Origin: an uncultured Bradyrhizobium sp.
GTDB taxonomy: Bacteria > Pseudomonadota > Alphaproteobacteria > Rhizobiales > Xanthobacteraceae
Direction: 5' to 3'
Assembly: GCF_947648125.1 (NCBI RefSeq)
Contig: NZ_CANSMR010000002.1
Coordinates: forward strand, 124,001-188,000
Length of the DNA: 64,000 nucleotides
Shown here piece after piece: positions 51,788-60,211 of this stretch. The notes beneath the pieces were generated by a model. It was not told the DNA's origin, did no database searches, and saw nothing but the letters and a program-made list of their open reading frames with translations. The first letter of the stretch is position 1. The number at the start of each line of letters is the position of its first letter. The translations under genes were made by a program, and so were the position numbers.

Positions 51788-52879
51788 TCAGGGTTGCGGC
51801 GGGTAAAGATGAACGTCACCGCAATAATCGACGATACGGTACTGCCGTTCCGGCGGATCTTCACGTTCGCGGGAAGCTGGCTGCGACAAATAGGTCGGGC
51901 CGATCGGCGCCTTGCCGTAGCCACCGGGAATGTCGAGCACGTAATCCGGCTGGCACAGTCCGGAGACACGCCCGCGCAACGCCCGCATCAATTCCTGTCC
52001 GGCTTCGATCGTGGTGCGCAAATGCGCGGTGCCGGGCGCAAGGTCGCCGTGGTGCAGATAATAGGGCTTGATCCGGCACTCGACGAAGGCGCGCATCAGC
52101 GCCGCGAGCGTCGCGGCATCGTCGTTGACGCCGCGCAGCAGGACGGACTGGCTCACTAACGGAATGCCGGCGTCGGTGAGGCGCGCGCACGCGGCGCGGG
52201 CGTTGGCGCCCAGCTCGCGCGGATGGTTGGCGTGGATCGCGATCCAGGTCGCCGCCCCCTCGACCCGCAGCGCCGCGATCATGTCCGGATTGATGCGTTC
52301 GGGATCGGCGATGGGGACACGGCTGTGAAGGCGGATGATCTTCACGTGATCGATACCAGCGAGGTCGGCCATGATCTCGGACAGCCGGCGCGACGACAGC
52401 ATCAGGGGGTCGCCGCCGGTCAGGATGACTTCCCAGACTTCTTGATGGGTACGGATGTACTCCAGCCCGGCGCGGTACGCATCGTCGGACAAGGCCGAGG
52501 CCTTGCCCGGCCCGACCATTTCGCGCCGGAAACAGAACCGGCAATAGACCGCACAGACATGGACGAGCTTGAACAACACCCGGTCCGGGTAGCGATGCAC
52601 GATCCCGGCGACCGGCGAATGCGCATCGTCGCCGATCGGATCGGCGTTCTCGCCCGGCTGCTCCACGAGCTCGTCAGCGCTCGGAATGAACTGCCGCGCG
52701 ATCGGGTCGTTGACGTCGGTCGGATCGATCAGCGCTGCGAGTTCCGGCGTCACCGCGACCGCGTAGCGCGCAGCCACCTGTTCGAGCTCGGCAAGGGCCG
52801 CGACCGGCGCGAGGCCGGCATCGACCAGCTCGCGCGGCTGGCGCAGCGTTGCCGCCAGTTTCGGATCGATCCTGTTCAT
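51788..52879 (-). CDS. epmB: EF-P beta-lysylation protein EpmB (lysine 2,3-aminomutase-like)
   Basis: The 363-residue radical SAM enzyme has the cluster motif CAVYCRFCFRRE (CxxxCxxC), VILTGGDPLML and a PLP-binding region in the C-terminal half. It converts lysine to beta-lysine for attachment to elongation factor P. Its ATG overlaps the epmA stop (ATGA), so the pair is coupled. The efp gene lies divergent just beyond epmA, confirming the assignment. Confidence 0.93.
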   Translation of the reverse strand: MNRIDPKLAATLRQPRELVDAGLAPVAALAELEQVAARYAVAVTPELAALIDPTDVNDPIARQFIPSADELVEQPGENADPIGDDAHSPVAGIVHRYPDRVLFKLVHVCAVYCRFCFRREMVGPGKASALSDDAYRAGLEYIRTHQEVWEVILTGGDPLMLSSRRLSEIMADLAGIDHVKIIRLHSRVPIADPERINPDMIAALRVEGAATWIAIHANHPRELGANARAACARLTDAGIPLVSQSVLLRGVNDDAATLAALMRAFVECRIKPYYLHHGDLAPGTAHLRTTIEAGQELMRALRGRVSGLCQPDYVLDIPGGYGKAPIGPTYLSQPASREREDPPERQYRIVDYCGDVHLYPPQP

Positions 52880-53928
52880 GGCTCTCCTGCAGGCGGCGTC
52901 CAGACCACCTGATCAATTCGTGGCGCGCCGCTCGCCAGCATCACCAGCCGGTCGAAGCCGAGCGCGACGCCGCTCGCCTCGGGCATCTGGCCAACGGCGG
53001 CAAGGAAATCGTCGTCGAGCGGATAGCGCTCGCCGTAGCGGCGGGCCTTCTCGTCCATCGCTGCGGTGAAACGATGGCGCTGCTCGGCCGCATCGGTCAA
53101 CTCGCCAAAGCCGTTAGCGAGCTCGACACCGCAGGCATAGACCTCGAAGCGCTCGGCGACGCGAGGCTCGCCCGCCTTGGTGCGCGCCAGCGCGGCCTCG
53201 GGCGTTGGGTATTCGAACAGCACCGTCAGGCGGCCATGGCCAAGATTGGGCTCGACATGCTCGACCAGCACCTTGCTGAAGATGTCCGACCAGGTGTCGT
53301 CATCGGCGATCCGAACCCGCTCACGCGCGGCTGACGCCAGCGCCTTGCGGTCGCCTTCGCCGCCAGAGATCGTGGCCAGCAGGTCGATGCCGGCGAAGCG
53401 CTCGAAACCGGCGGCAACCGTCAGCAACTCCGGCTCCGCAAAGGGGTCGGCCATCCTGCCGCGGAATGAAAACCGCCCGATCCCGGTCGCCTGCGCCGCG
53501 TGTGCGATCACGACGATCGTGTCGGCCATGATGGCGTCATAACCGGCATTGGCGCGGTACCATTCCAACATGGTGAATTCGGGCAAATGCAGGTCGCCGC
53601 GTTCGCGATCGCGGAACACCCGCGCGAACTCGTAGATCTTTGGCTCGCCGGCCGCGAGCAGCTTCTTGCAGGCGAACTCGGGAGAGGTGCGCAGATAGCG
53701 TGGCGCCGACACGCCATCGGCCTGCCTGAGCTCGGTACGGGGGGCGTGCAGATGCGTCTCATTGCCCGGCGAGATCTGCAGGATGGCGGTCTCGACCTCG
53801 GCAAATCCCTGCTCCTCGAACCACGCCCGCAGCGCCCGCGTGATCGCGGTCCGCGCCTGCAAGAAGGGCCTGCGATCGGCGTAGCGCGACGGCGTCCACC
53901 AGGGCGATGGCTGGTCATGAGCGGTCAT
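52876..53928 (-). CDS. epmA: EF-P lysine ligase EpmA (GenX/PoxA)
   Basis: The 350-residue protein is a class II lysyl-tRNA-synthetase-like catalytic core without the anticodon-binding domain. It holds RTSPEFACKKLLAAG (motif 2 region), FRDRERGDLHLPEFTMLEWYRA, and motif 3 GVALGFDRLVMLASG. It would attach beta-lysine to the conserved lysine of EF-P. It is the first gene of the leftward pair and divergent from efp. Confidence 0.94.
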   Translation of the reverse strand: MTAHDQPSPWWTPSRYADRRPFLQARTAITRALRAWFEEQGFAEVETAILQISPGNETHLHAPRTELRQADGVSAPRYLRTSPEFACKKLLAAGEPKIYEFARVFRDRERGDLHLPEFTMLEWYRANAGYDAIMADTIVVIAHAAQATGIGRFSFRGRMADPFAEPELLTVAAGFERFAGIDLLATISGGEGDRKALASAARERVRIADDDTWSDIFSKVLVEHVEPNLGHGRLTVLFEYPTPEAALARTKAGEPRVAERFEVYACGVELANGFGELTDAAEQRHRFTAAMDEKARRYGERYPLDDDFLAAVGQMPEASGVALGFDRLVMLASGAPRIDQVVWTPPAGEP

Positions 53929-54292
53929 CGGCCGGCCACCCCAGCGGCTGTGGATTCAACATCAACAAGCCACCGCCCCGATTGAAGAGCCGCGCGCAAA
54001 TCCTTGATTCCATACAAATACATGGTCGACACGGCCTTGGTCGCAGCGGAACGCGGCGAAGCGTGTCCCTTCTTGTCGAAAGTAGCCGGAATTGTCCATG
54101 TGCAGCCTCGGCTGAACCTGGGCAAGCGGCCCGAATTCGGGCGGCGGGAACGGCTGGCAAACTGCCGAATTCGGCCGCAAAAGACTGGCATCTCAGGGAC
54201 AAATCAGTATGTTGCAGCCCGAAATCGCCGCCACGGCCGAGGGGCTGCCGGTCCGGTTTGCGCCCCCGCTTCTCAAATTCAGGAAAACACCT
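53929..54292. other. Divergent promoter region between epmA and efp
   Basis: This 364-bp region must carry both promoters. Frames extend efp upstream to an ATG at 54209, but the added residues do not match EF-P. No other gene is supported. Confidence 0.5.
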
Positions 54293-54859
54293 TTGAAAGT
54301 CATCGCCAGTTCCATCCGCAAGGGCAACATCATCGAGCAGGATGGCAAGCTCTATGTGGTCCTCTCCGCCGAAAACATTCATCCCGGCAAGGGCACCCCC
54401 GTCAGCCAGATCGAAATGCGCCGCATCGGCGACGGCGTGAAGGTGTCGGAGCGCTACAAGACCACCGATCAGGTCGAGAAGGCCACCGTCGAGGACCACA
54501 ATTACAACTACCTCTATGAGGACGCCGACGGCTTCCACTTCATGAACAACGACAACTACGACCAGGTCCAGGTCTCCAAGGAGATCGTCGGCTCGTCTGC
54601 GCCGTATTTGCAGGAGAACATGACCGTGAAGCTGTCGATGCACGAGGGCAATCCGGTCGCGATCCAGCTGCCCCAGCGCGTGACGCTGGAAGTGGTGGAG
54701 ACCGAGCCCGTCACCAAGGGCCAGACCGCCTCGTCGTCGTACAAGCCCGCGATGCTGTCCAACGGCATCCGCACCGGCGTGCCGCCGCACGTGTCCACCG
54801 GCACGCGCATCGTCGTCATGACCGAGGACGGTTCCTACGTCGAACGCGCCAAGGATTGA
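54293..54859 (+). CDS. efp: Elongation factor P
   Basis: The 188-residue protein starts [18 protein letters not shown] after the initiator. It carries the modification loop [13 protein letters not shown], whose Lys33 (Lys34 in E. coli numbering) is the target of EpmA/EpmB. EF-P helps ribosomes through consecutive prolines. The TTG at 54293 is chosen because it gives exact family length; the ATG at 54209 would add 28 residues and move the loop. AGGAAA lies upstream of the TTG. Confidence 0.95.
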   Translation: MKVIASSIRKGNIIEQDGKLYVVLSAENIHPGKGTPVSQIEMRRIGDGVKVSERYKTTDQVEKATVEDHNYNYLYEDADGFHFMNNDNYDQVQVSKEIVGSSAPYLQENMTVKLSMHEGNPVAIQLPQRVTLEVVETEPVTKGQTASSSYKPAMLSNGIRTGVPPHVSTGTRIVVMTEDGSYVERAKD

Positions 54860-55014
54860 GCGGAAGGGTTGGGCGGCGCCGCGCGGTGACATTCGCAATG
54901 AATCATCACCGCGCATCAGGTTGTTGTTCAAGCTCAAACTTTCCGGAAAACTGCTACACACTTTTCCGGAACTTGCTCTAATCTCTCGCGATCAGACATG
55001 ACCCGGGGAGTGCA

Positions 55015-56601
55015 GTGAACAGGACGGTCGTCAGCTTCATCAGTTGCTGGCTCGCAGCCCTGCTCTTGCCTTCTCCCGACGCTCATGCCGACGAATTCCG
55101 GACGCCTTCGATCTCGGCTATGCGGGTCGAATGGCGCTCGGTGCTCGACCAGCTCCGGCAAGAGATCACCACCCGGCCGGCCATTGCCTCCAGCTTCACG
55201 TTCGCCGGTCAGCGCCGCGTCCCGGCCACCGATCCGCGTGCGACGCCCGCGCTGGTGCAGCTGAACGCAGTGACATCGCCGCTGTTCCCCGGCATTGGGC
55301 GCAGCCCGATCCCGGTGCTGCTGCCGTTCGACCCCGCAAGCTATCTCGACGCCCGACAGAACGGCGCACCGGCCAGCCTGCCGGTCGCACGCTACCAGGC
55401 CGACTTCCGCGCGGCTGACGTCTTCCATGCCGGCGCGTCGGGCTATGACGCGGTGTTCTCGCTCGACCCCGGCGCCGGCGACGGCATGCCGCCGCGGACC
55501 TTTGCCAAACCGGTCGAGGTGCAGATCTCGGGCTCGATCCTGGTCTACGACCTCGCCGACCGGCTCGGCGGCAAGGGCGAGCCGGTCAAGACACTGGCCG
55601 CGCAGTTTCCGGACCTGCGCCGCTTCATCCGCGAAGGCTATGTCCGCTACGCCTTCACCCGCTTCGGGATTCCTTATGTCGTTGCGATCCAGTGCCTCGA
55701 CAGCGCGCCCCGATCGAAGCGGCTCGCCTGCCGCGAGGCCTATCCGGTCGCCGAGCGCTTCCTGAAGGCGTTGCGCATCGCCGGCGGCCAGCCGTCACGG
55801 CCGCGCCGCGACATCGCCTCCGACATCGCCGAGCGGCCGATCGCTCAATCGGCGGACTTCACCTACCGCCCGAGCGGCGACATCGTTCCGGGCAGCGGCG
55901 GCCGCAGGCAGCAGGGCGGCCACGCCGACTTCACGGTGTACTCGCAGATCCGCTTTCCGCTCGACAAGGCGCCGGCCTTCGCGCACTCGCAATCCTTCGC
56001 CCGGCGCAAGGCAGGCGCGACTGTCGACGAGTATCCCTGGCAGGACAATTTCTGCGAAGCGCGCAGCTTCGAGGTCGGCCAATGCGCCAGCGGCTACGGC
56101 CATCAGGGCCAGGATATCAGGCCGGGCGCGTGTCCGGCCGACAGCAAGGACAGTTGCGATCCCAGGCAGCAGGCGGTCGTCGCGGTGCGCGACAGCATCG
56201 TGATCCGCTCGGCGCAGCAGCAGGCCGCGACATTGCAGGTCAACACAAGCACCGAGCATATCCGCTTCCGCTACATGCACATGAACCCGTCCGTGATGGA
56301 CGCCGACGGCCTGCTCAACGGACGCCGCCTCAGCGAGGGCGAGAAGATCGGCGTGGTCTCGAACTATCTCGACCATCCCAACGGCACGTCACGGCATCTG
56401 CATTTCGACGTGCAGGTGTTCACGCGCGACGGCTGGCTCTGGGTCAATCCCTACACCACGCTGGTGTCGGCCTACGAGCGGCTGATCCGCGGCCGCGGCC
56501 GCGAGATCGGACCCGAGCCCGGGCCTGCGGCCGCCGTGGCCCATGCCCTGCCCGACGACGTCATGCATCGCATCGACACCCAGGAAGGTGGCGGCAATTA
56601 G
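55015..56601 (+). CDS. Secreted M23-type peptidase-like protein
   Basis: The 528-residue protein has a signal peptide (ending SPDAHADE). The N-terminal half is unassigned. A C-terminal lysostaphin/M23-like domain has YGHQGQDIRPGAC (HxxxD-type metal site), FRYMHMNPSVMD and the closing HLHFDVQVF (HxH). It probably cleaves peptidoglycan cross-links in the periplasm, or is a catalytically reduced regulator. The GTG start has GGGGAG upstream. Its TAG stop begins a degenerate dispersed repeat. Confidence 0.8.
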   Translation: MNRTVVSFISCWLAALLLPSPDAHADEFRTPSISAMRVEWRSVLDQLRQEITTRPAIASSFTFAGQRRVPATDPRATPALVQLNAVTSPLFPGIGRSPIPVLLPFDPASYLDARQNGAPASLPVARYQADFRAADVFHAGASGYDAVFSLDPGAGDGMPPRTFAKPVEVQISGSILVYDLADRLGGKGEPVKTLAAQFPDLRRFIREGYVRYAFTRFGIPYVVAIQCLDSAPRSKRLACREAYPVAERFLKALRIAGGQPSRPRRDIASDIAERPIAQSADFTYRPSGDIVPGSGGRRQQGGHADFTVYSQIRFPLDKAPAFAHSQSFARRKAGATVDEYPWQDNFCEARSFEVGQCASGYGHQGQDIRPGACPADSKDSCDPRQQAVVAVRDSIVIRSAQQQAATLQVNTSTEHIRFRYMHMNPSVMDADGLLNGRRLSEGEKIGVVSNYLDHPNGTSRHLHFDVQVFTRDGWLWVNPYTTLVSAYERLIRGRGREIGPEPGPAAAVAHALPDDVMHRIDTQEGGGN

Positions 56602-56628
56602 CGCGAGCGGAGTGGACACCGCGGTTCG
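56599..56628 (+). repeat. Degenerate third copy of the stop-codon-linked repeat
   Basis: From the TAG stop codon on, this reads TAGCGCGAGCGGAGTGGACA and then CCGCGGTTCG. It matches the 49-bp repeat with a 5-base deletion near the start and small changes later. Confidence 0.55.
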
Positions 56629-56848
56629 GGGCGCACAGCCAAAATATCGAAAACAACCCCATGCAAAGTAGCCGGCGGCCGTCGTCATCAGACACGACGA
56701 CTTGACACGTCGGGCAACTCAGCGGCATTATTCCATTATTCCGAAATAGTGCAAACGTCGCTCGCCCGGGCGCCATGGCGCTCCGCGCCACATCGGTCGC
56801 GTCATTGCGCGGATTGGGAAGCTGCACCGCATGGTGAGCTGCGTCCGC

Positions 56849-57271
56849 CTATTTCTTCCACGGCGCATCGCCGCGTGCAGCAGCGTCCGCGAAGATGCCC
56901 TGCTCGTAGTCGATAAAGGCACGCACCATTGCGCGATAGGCGGCTTCCGCAACCTTCGGCGACAGCCCGTCCGCTTCCGCAAGCGCCATCGCCTTCTTCA
57001 CGACAGCCTCGGCGCGCTCCGGGGCTTCGACCTGCGCTGGGTTGGCCTTGAAGCGCGCGGCTTCATGGACGTAGCGGCCGCGCTCGGCCATCAGGCGTAC
57101 GATCTCGCGGTCGAGCCGGTCGATATTGCTGCGCACCTCGCCGAGCGTCTTGCAGCAGACACCGTTGTCGACGGTGGGACTGCCCCACAACGCCGGCGCG
57201 TCGGTCACGGGCTCCTCGGCCAGCGCCGCGGCGGGGATCAGAAGCATCAACAGAACCATCGGCAATCGCAT
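56849..57271 (-). CDS. Secreted chorismate mutase (AroQ class)
   Basis: The 140-residue protein has a signal peptide (MRLPMVLLMLLIPAAALA). A single AroQ helical domain follows: SNIDRLDREIVRLMAERGRYVHEAARFK, with the Arg, Lys and Glu positions typical of chorismate mutase. It would convert chorismate to prephenate in the periplasm, as in the gamma-type AroQ enzymes, although it is short for that group. Two cysteines (GVCCKTL) precede the domain. Confidence 0.8.
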   Translation of the reverse strand: MRLPMVLLMLLIPAAALAEEPVTDAPALWGSPTVDNGVCCKTLGEVRSNIDRLDREIVRLMAERGRYVHEAARFKANPAQVEAPERAEAVVKKAMALAEADGLSPKVAEAAYRAMVRAFIDYEQGIFADAAARGDAPWKK

Positions 57272-57387
57272 CAAACGTCTCCCAGTCAGTGAGCACGATG
57301 GGCGATTGTTATGCCGATTTTACACGCGCGTGGAAGCCGCGATGGCGCTGCAGCCACCGCGAATTCCATTGCGAACCGCGGCGATGA

Positions 57388-58281
57388 TCAACCGATGTCC
57401 ATTCCGGCCAATACCTCACTGACCTTCTTCTGGGCGTCCGGGGGCAACGGCAGGATCGGACGCGGAGGTTCGGCCGCACAGATCCCTCTGAGATTGGCGA
57501 TCGCGTAAACCACGCGCACGCTCGAGAATGTCTTGAGCAACTGCCAGACCGGTTGCAGCCGCGCGTCGAGCTGCCGCGCCCTGGCGGCATCGCCACTTGC
57601 CACGGCACGGACGATGTCGAGGCAGACCTTGGGGAAAATCCCTGCGAGCACGCTGTACCAGGTCTCGCCGCCCGCCAGCAGCGCCTCGGTGCAATTCCAG
57701 TCGGCACTGTAGCCGAGCGAGAATCCGCTCGGCACGATAGCGCGCAATTCAGCGATATGGCCCGGCAGCGCGGCAGCGTCCAGCGCGGGACTCTTCACCG
57801 CCAGGATTCCCGCAACATGACTCAAACGGCCGATCAGAGCCGGCGTGAATCGAAAATGCGTCGTGCCTGGATTGTCGTAGATGCAGATCGGCAATCCGCT
57901 TTCACGCGCCACTGTTTGAAAGTGCTCGAACACTTCGTCATCGGTCAACGGGGTATAGGACACCGGCGCCAGCAGGCCAGCCGCCGCGCCGGCATCACGC
58001 GCATCCTGCGCCAGTTTCACCGCATCATCGGTGCGCAGTGCGCCGACGCCGACCAGGAGCGGCGTTTTGCCGTCTGCCAGGGCTGCAGCCGCCTGCACGG
58101 CACGTCGCCGCTCATCGCGGCTGAAATACGGATATGAGCCGGTGCTTCCGAGCAGCCCGATCGAATCCACCTTCGCCGCAATCAAGGGCTCCAGCAACGC
58201 GCGCAGCGCTCCCGCATCGACTTGGCCATCTCTGTTCGAGGGCGTGATCGGGAAGGCGGAAAGCCCATTGAGATTGACCAT
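57388..58281 (-). CDS. DapA/NanA-family lyase (dihydrodipicolinate-synthase-like)
   Basis: The 297-residue class I aldolase-fold protein has GLLGSTGSYPYFSRDERRR, ICIYDNPGTTHF (family Tyr) and AVKSPALDAAALPG, whose Lys would form the Schiff base. It is unlikely to be the main lysine-pathway enzyme because the GTTGE motif is changed to GSTGS. It more likely cleaves or condenses another keto acid. AGGAGC precedes the ATG. Confidence 0.85.
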   Translation of the reverse strand: MVNLNGLSAFPITPSNRDGQVDAGALRALLEPLIAAKVDSIGLLGSTGSYPYFSRDERRRAVQAAAALADGKTPLLVGVGALRTDDAVKLAQDARDAGAAAGLLAPVSYTPLTDDEVFEHFQTVARESGLPICIYDNPGTTHFRFTPALIGRLSHVAGILAVKSPALDAAALPGHIAELRAIVPSGFSLGYSADWNCTEALLAGGETWYSVLAGIFPKVCLDIVRAVASGDAARARQLDARLQPVWQLLKTFSSVRVVYAIANLRGICAAEPPRPILPLPPDAQKKVSEVLAGMDIG

Positions 58282-58476
58282 CGGTTGCTCCTGTTCGTTG
58301 ACCGCCGCGCGAGCGGCGAAATCGCATTGCGGTCGTCGCCGCCGCGCCATCAATCACAGCGCCGAATTCTGCTTGCAAGGTCCAGTTTGCTGCGGACTTC
58401 ACAGCAAACTGGTCCAGTGCGCAGCGGCGCTTGCAGTCTGCGGAATTGGGCCGGCTTCGATCGGAATTGCCGGCGG

Positions 58477-58983
58477 CTATTCCAGCATCGTGGTCAGTTG
58501 CGCGCCTTCGTCCGCGACGAACACCGCGATCAGTTCCGCCGGCTCCGTGGTGCTGGCATTGGCCGAAACCATGTGGGTCGAGCCCGGCGGCTCGAAGAAG
58601 GACTCGCCGACCTTGAAGGTCTCAACCGGCCCGCCGCCGAGCTGGGAACGGATCTCGCCCTTGGTGATGTAGGCCGTCACCGAGCCGGAATGGCGGTGCG
58701 GCGGCGTGAAGCCGCCGGGACCATAGAACACGCGCACCACCGTAACCCGCTTGCCCGGCACGTTCGGCAAGGCATGCGAGGTGATGACCTCGACCTTGTC
58801 GAGCGGCGACGCCGCATTGGCGCTCGCGCAGAGCGGTGCAATCACCGCGGAGATCGCATCCATCGGGATCGGCAGCGCCTTGCCGATCACGAAGGCCGAG
58901 GCCAGTCCCGCAATCACGGCCAGCGCGACCACCCGCGGCGGCCGCGCGAATGAAAGAGACGGTGTCATCGCCATCGAGGTCAT
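58477..58983 (-). CDS. Membrane-anchored or secreted cupin protein
   Basis: The 168-residue protein has an N-terminal hydrophobic helix (VVALAVIAGLASAFVIG). A single cupin domain follows, with GGFTPPHRHSGSVTAYITKGE and FFEPPGSTHMVSANAS supplying the metal-binding His/Glu set. The reaction is unknown. It lies 37 bp downstream of the carboxymuconolactone-decarboxylase-like gene in the same direction, so both are probably under the MarR regulator. Confidence 0.8.
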   Translation of the reverse strand: MTSMAMTPSLSFARPPRVVALAVIAGLASAFVIGKALPIPMDAISAVIAPLCASANAASPLDKVEVITSHALPNVPGKRVTVVRVFYGPGGFTPPHRHSGSVTAYITKGEIRSQLGGGPVETFKVGESFFEPPGSTHMVSANASTTEPAELIAVFVADEGAQLTTMLE

Positions 58984-59020
58984 CGGTTGTTCTCCCCTGC
59001 CGATTGCCGTTCGTTCCGTC

Positions 59021-59500
59021 TCACGAAGCCGCTGCGGCCGCACGCCGCCGGCGCGGCGGCGGCGTCCAGCGATAGGCGGCGCCGAACCGGTTCCAGACAT
59101 TGATCGAAGCGATCGCCGAGGTCAGGTAGGTCAGCTCCTTTTCGGAGAATTCAGCGGTGGCCTCGGCATAGACCTCGTCGCTGACGCCATTCGGCAGGGT
59201 CGTCAGCGCCTCGGTCCAGGCCAGCGCCGCGCGCTCGCGCGCCGAGAATTGCGGCACCTCGCGCCACACCACGACGAGGTTGAGCTTGTCGACGGGGACG
59301 CCGAGGCTCTCGCCTTGCAGGATGTGATACTGCACGCAGAAGGCGCAGCCGTTGATCTGCGAGGCGCGCAGCTTGACCAGTTCGAGCAGCTGCTTGTCGA
59401 GACCGGCCTTCGCCGCGAGCTGGCCGAGGTCACGCACGACGGCGAAGACATCGGGGGCGAGCTTCTCGAAGTCGGTGTATTCCTTGCGGGCATGTGACAT
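59021..59500 (-). CDS. Carboxymuconolactone decarboxylase / AhpD-like protein
   Basis: The 159-residue protein has the AhpD-type core LVKLRASQINGCAFCVQYH with a CxxC pair and downstream His, and WTEALTTLPNG. Such proteins act as alkylhydroperoxidase-like reductases. The C-terminus is Arg/Ala/Pro-rich. It is the first gene of a leftward unit with the cupin gene and is divergent from marR across 83 bp holding two palindromes. Confidence 0.88.
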   Translation of the reverse strand: MSHARKEYTDFEKLAPDVFAVVRDLGQLAAKAGLDKQLLELVKLRASQINGCAFCVQYHILQGESLGVPVDKLNLVVVWREVPQFSARERAALAWTEALTTLPNGVSDEVYAEATAEFSEKELTYLTSAIASINVWNRFGAAYRWTPPPRRRRAAAAAS

Positions 59501-59516
59501 TGGCTTGGCCTCATGT

Positions 59517-59551
59517 TATCAGTGTACTGACATATTATCAGAGCTCTGATA
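59517..59551. promoter_or_regulatory. Pair of palindromic MarR operators
   Basis: TATCAGTGTACTGACA (59517-59532) and the perfect palindrome TATCAGAGCTCTGATA (59536-59551) share TATCAG/CTGAtA arms around a 4-base centre. Their centres are 19 bp apart, about two helical turns. They lie between the divergent AhpD-like and marR genes. Confidence 0.75.
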
Positions 59552-59583
59552 TCAAACAAGACGCAGACATTCGCGAAGGCAAC

Positions 59584-60156
59584 ATGGCGGGAATGCAGAA
59601 ACGAGGGAAATCCGGCGCAGCCCGGCGGCGCCCGGCGGGGAAAGCGGCGGCGGGCAAGGCAGCGATCGGGGCGGGATCGGCCGCAGACGCCCTGCCCGCC
59701 TCCGCCGTCCCGCCGCCCGGCGAAGGCAAGCGCGGCGAACAGGGATATCTCGCCTATCTGCTGCGCCAGGCGAATGCGGCCTCGCGGCTGTCGATGGAGC
59801 GCGAGCTGGCAGGCCTCGGCGTCACCTCTCCCCAGTTCGTCGTGCTGACGATGCTGAAAGCCTATCCGGGCCTCTCGGGCGCCGATCTGGCACGGGTGGC
59901 ATTCCTGACGCCGCAGACCGTCAGCGTGATCATCCGCAACCTCGAGCGGGACGGCGCGATCCGCAAGACGCCGCACCCGGTCCACGGCCGGGTGCTGCAA
60001 TGGACGCTGACCAGCCATGGAACCACGCTGCTGGAGAAATGCCGCCATATCGCCCAGGCCCAGGAGCGGCGGCTCGCCGCCGGCCTCGACACCAAGTCAG
60101 AGCAAATTGTTCGGCAATGGCTGTCAAAAATCGCCACAGATTTGCAGGATACCTAG
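59584..60156 (+). CDS. MarR-family transcriptional regulator
   Basis: The 190-residue protein has a basic, Ala/Pro-rich N-terminal extension of about 55 residues. A MarR winged helix follows: LGVTSPQFVVLTMLKAYPGL, then ADLARVAFLTPQTVSVIIRNLERDGAI and the wing GRVLQWTLTSHG. It probably represses the divergent AhpD-like/cupin unit and itself through the two palindromes. The inducer may be an oxidant, but that is inference. Confidence 0.9.
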   Translation: MAGMQKRGKSGAARRRPAGKAAAGKAAIGAGSAADALPASAVPPPGEGKRGEQGYLAYLLRQANAASRLSMERELAGLGVTSPQFVVLTMLKAYPGLSGADLARVAFLTPQTVSVIIRNLERDGAIRKTPHPVHGRVLQWTLTSHGTTLLEKCRHIAQAQERRLAAGLDTKSEQIVRQWLSKIATDLQDT

Positions 60157-60211
60157 TTCTTGCGGCGTCATGGCTTTTGGCCCACCTGGACGGCGCCGCT
60201 AGACTGGGCGC

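Noticed and set aside
54209-54292. Upstream extension of EF-P to an ATG
   Set aside because: The 28 extra residues do not match EF-P N-termini and would displace the modified lysine from its usual position.
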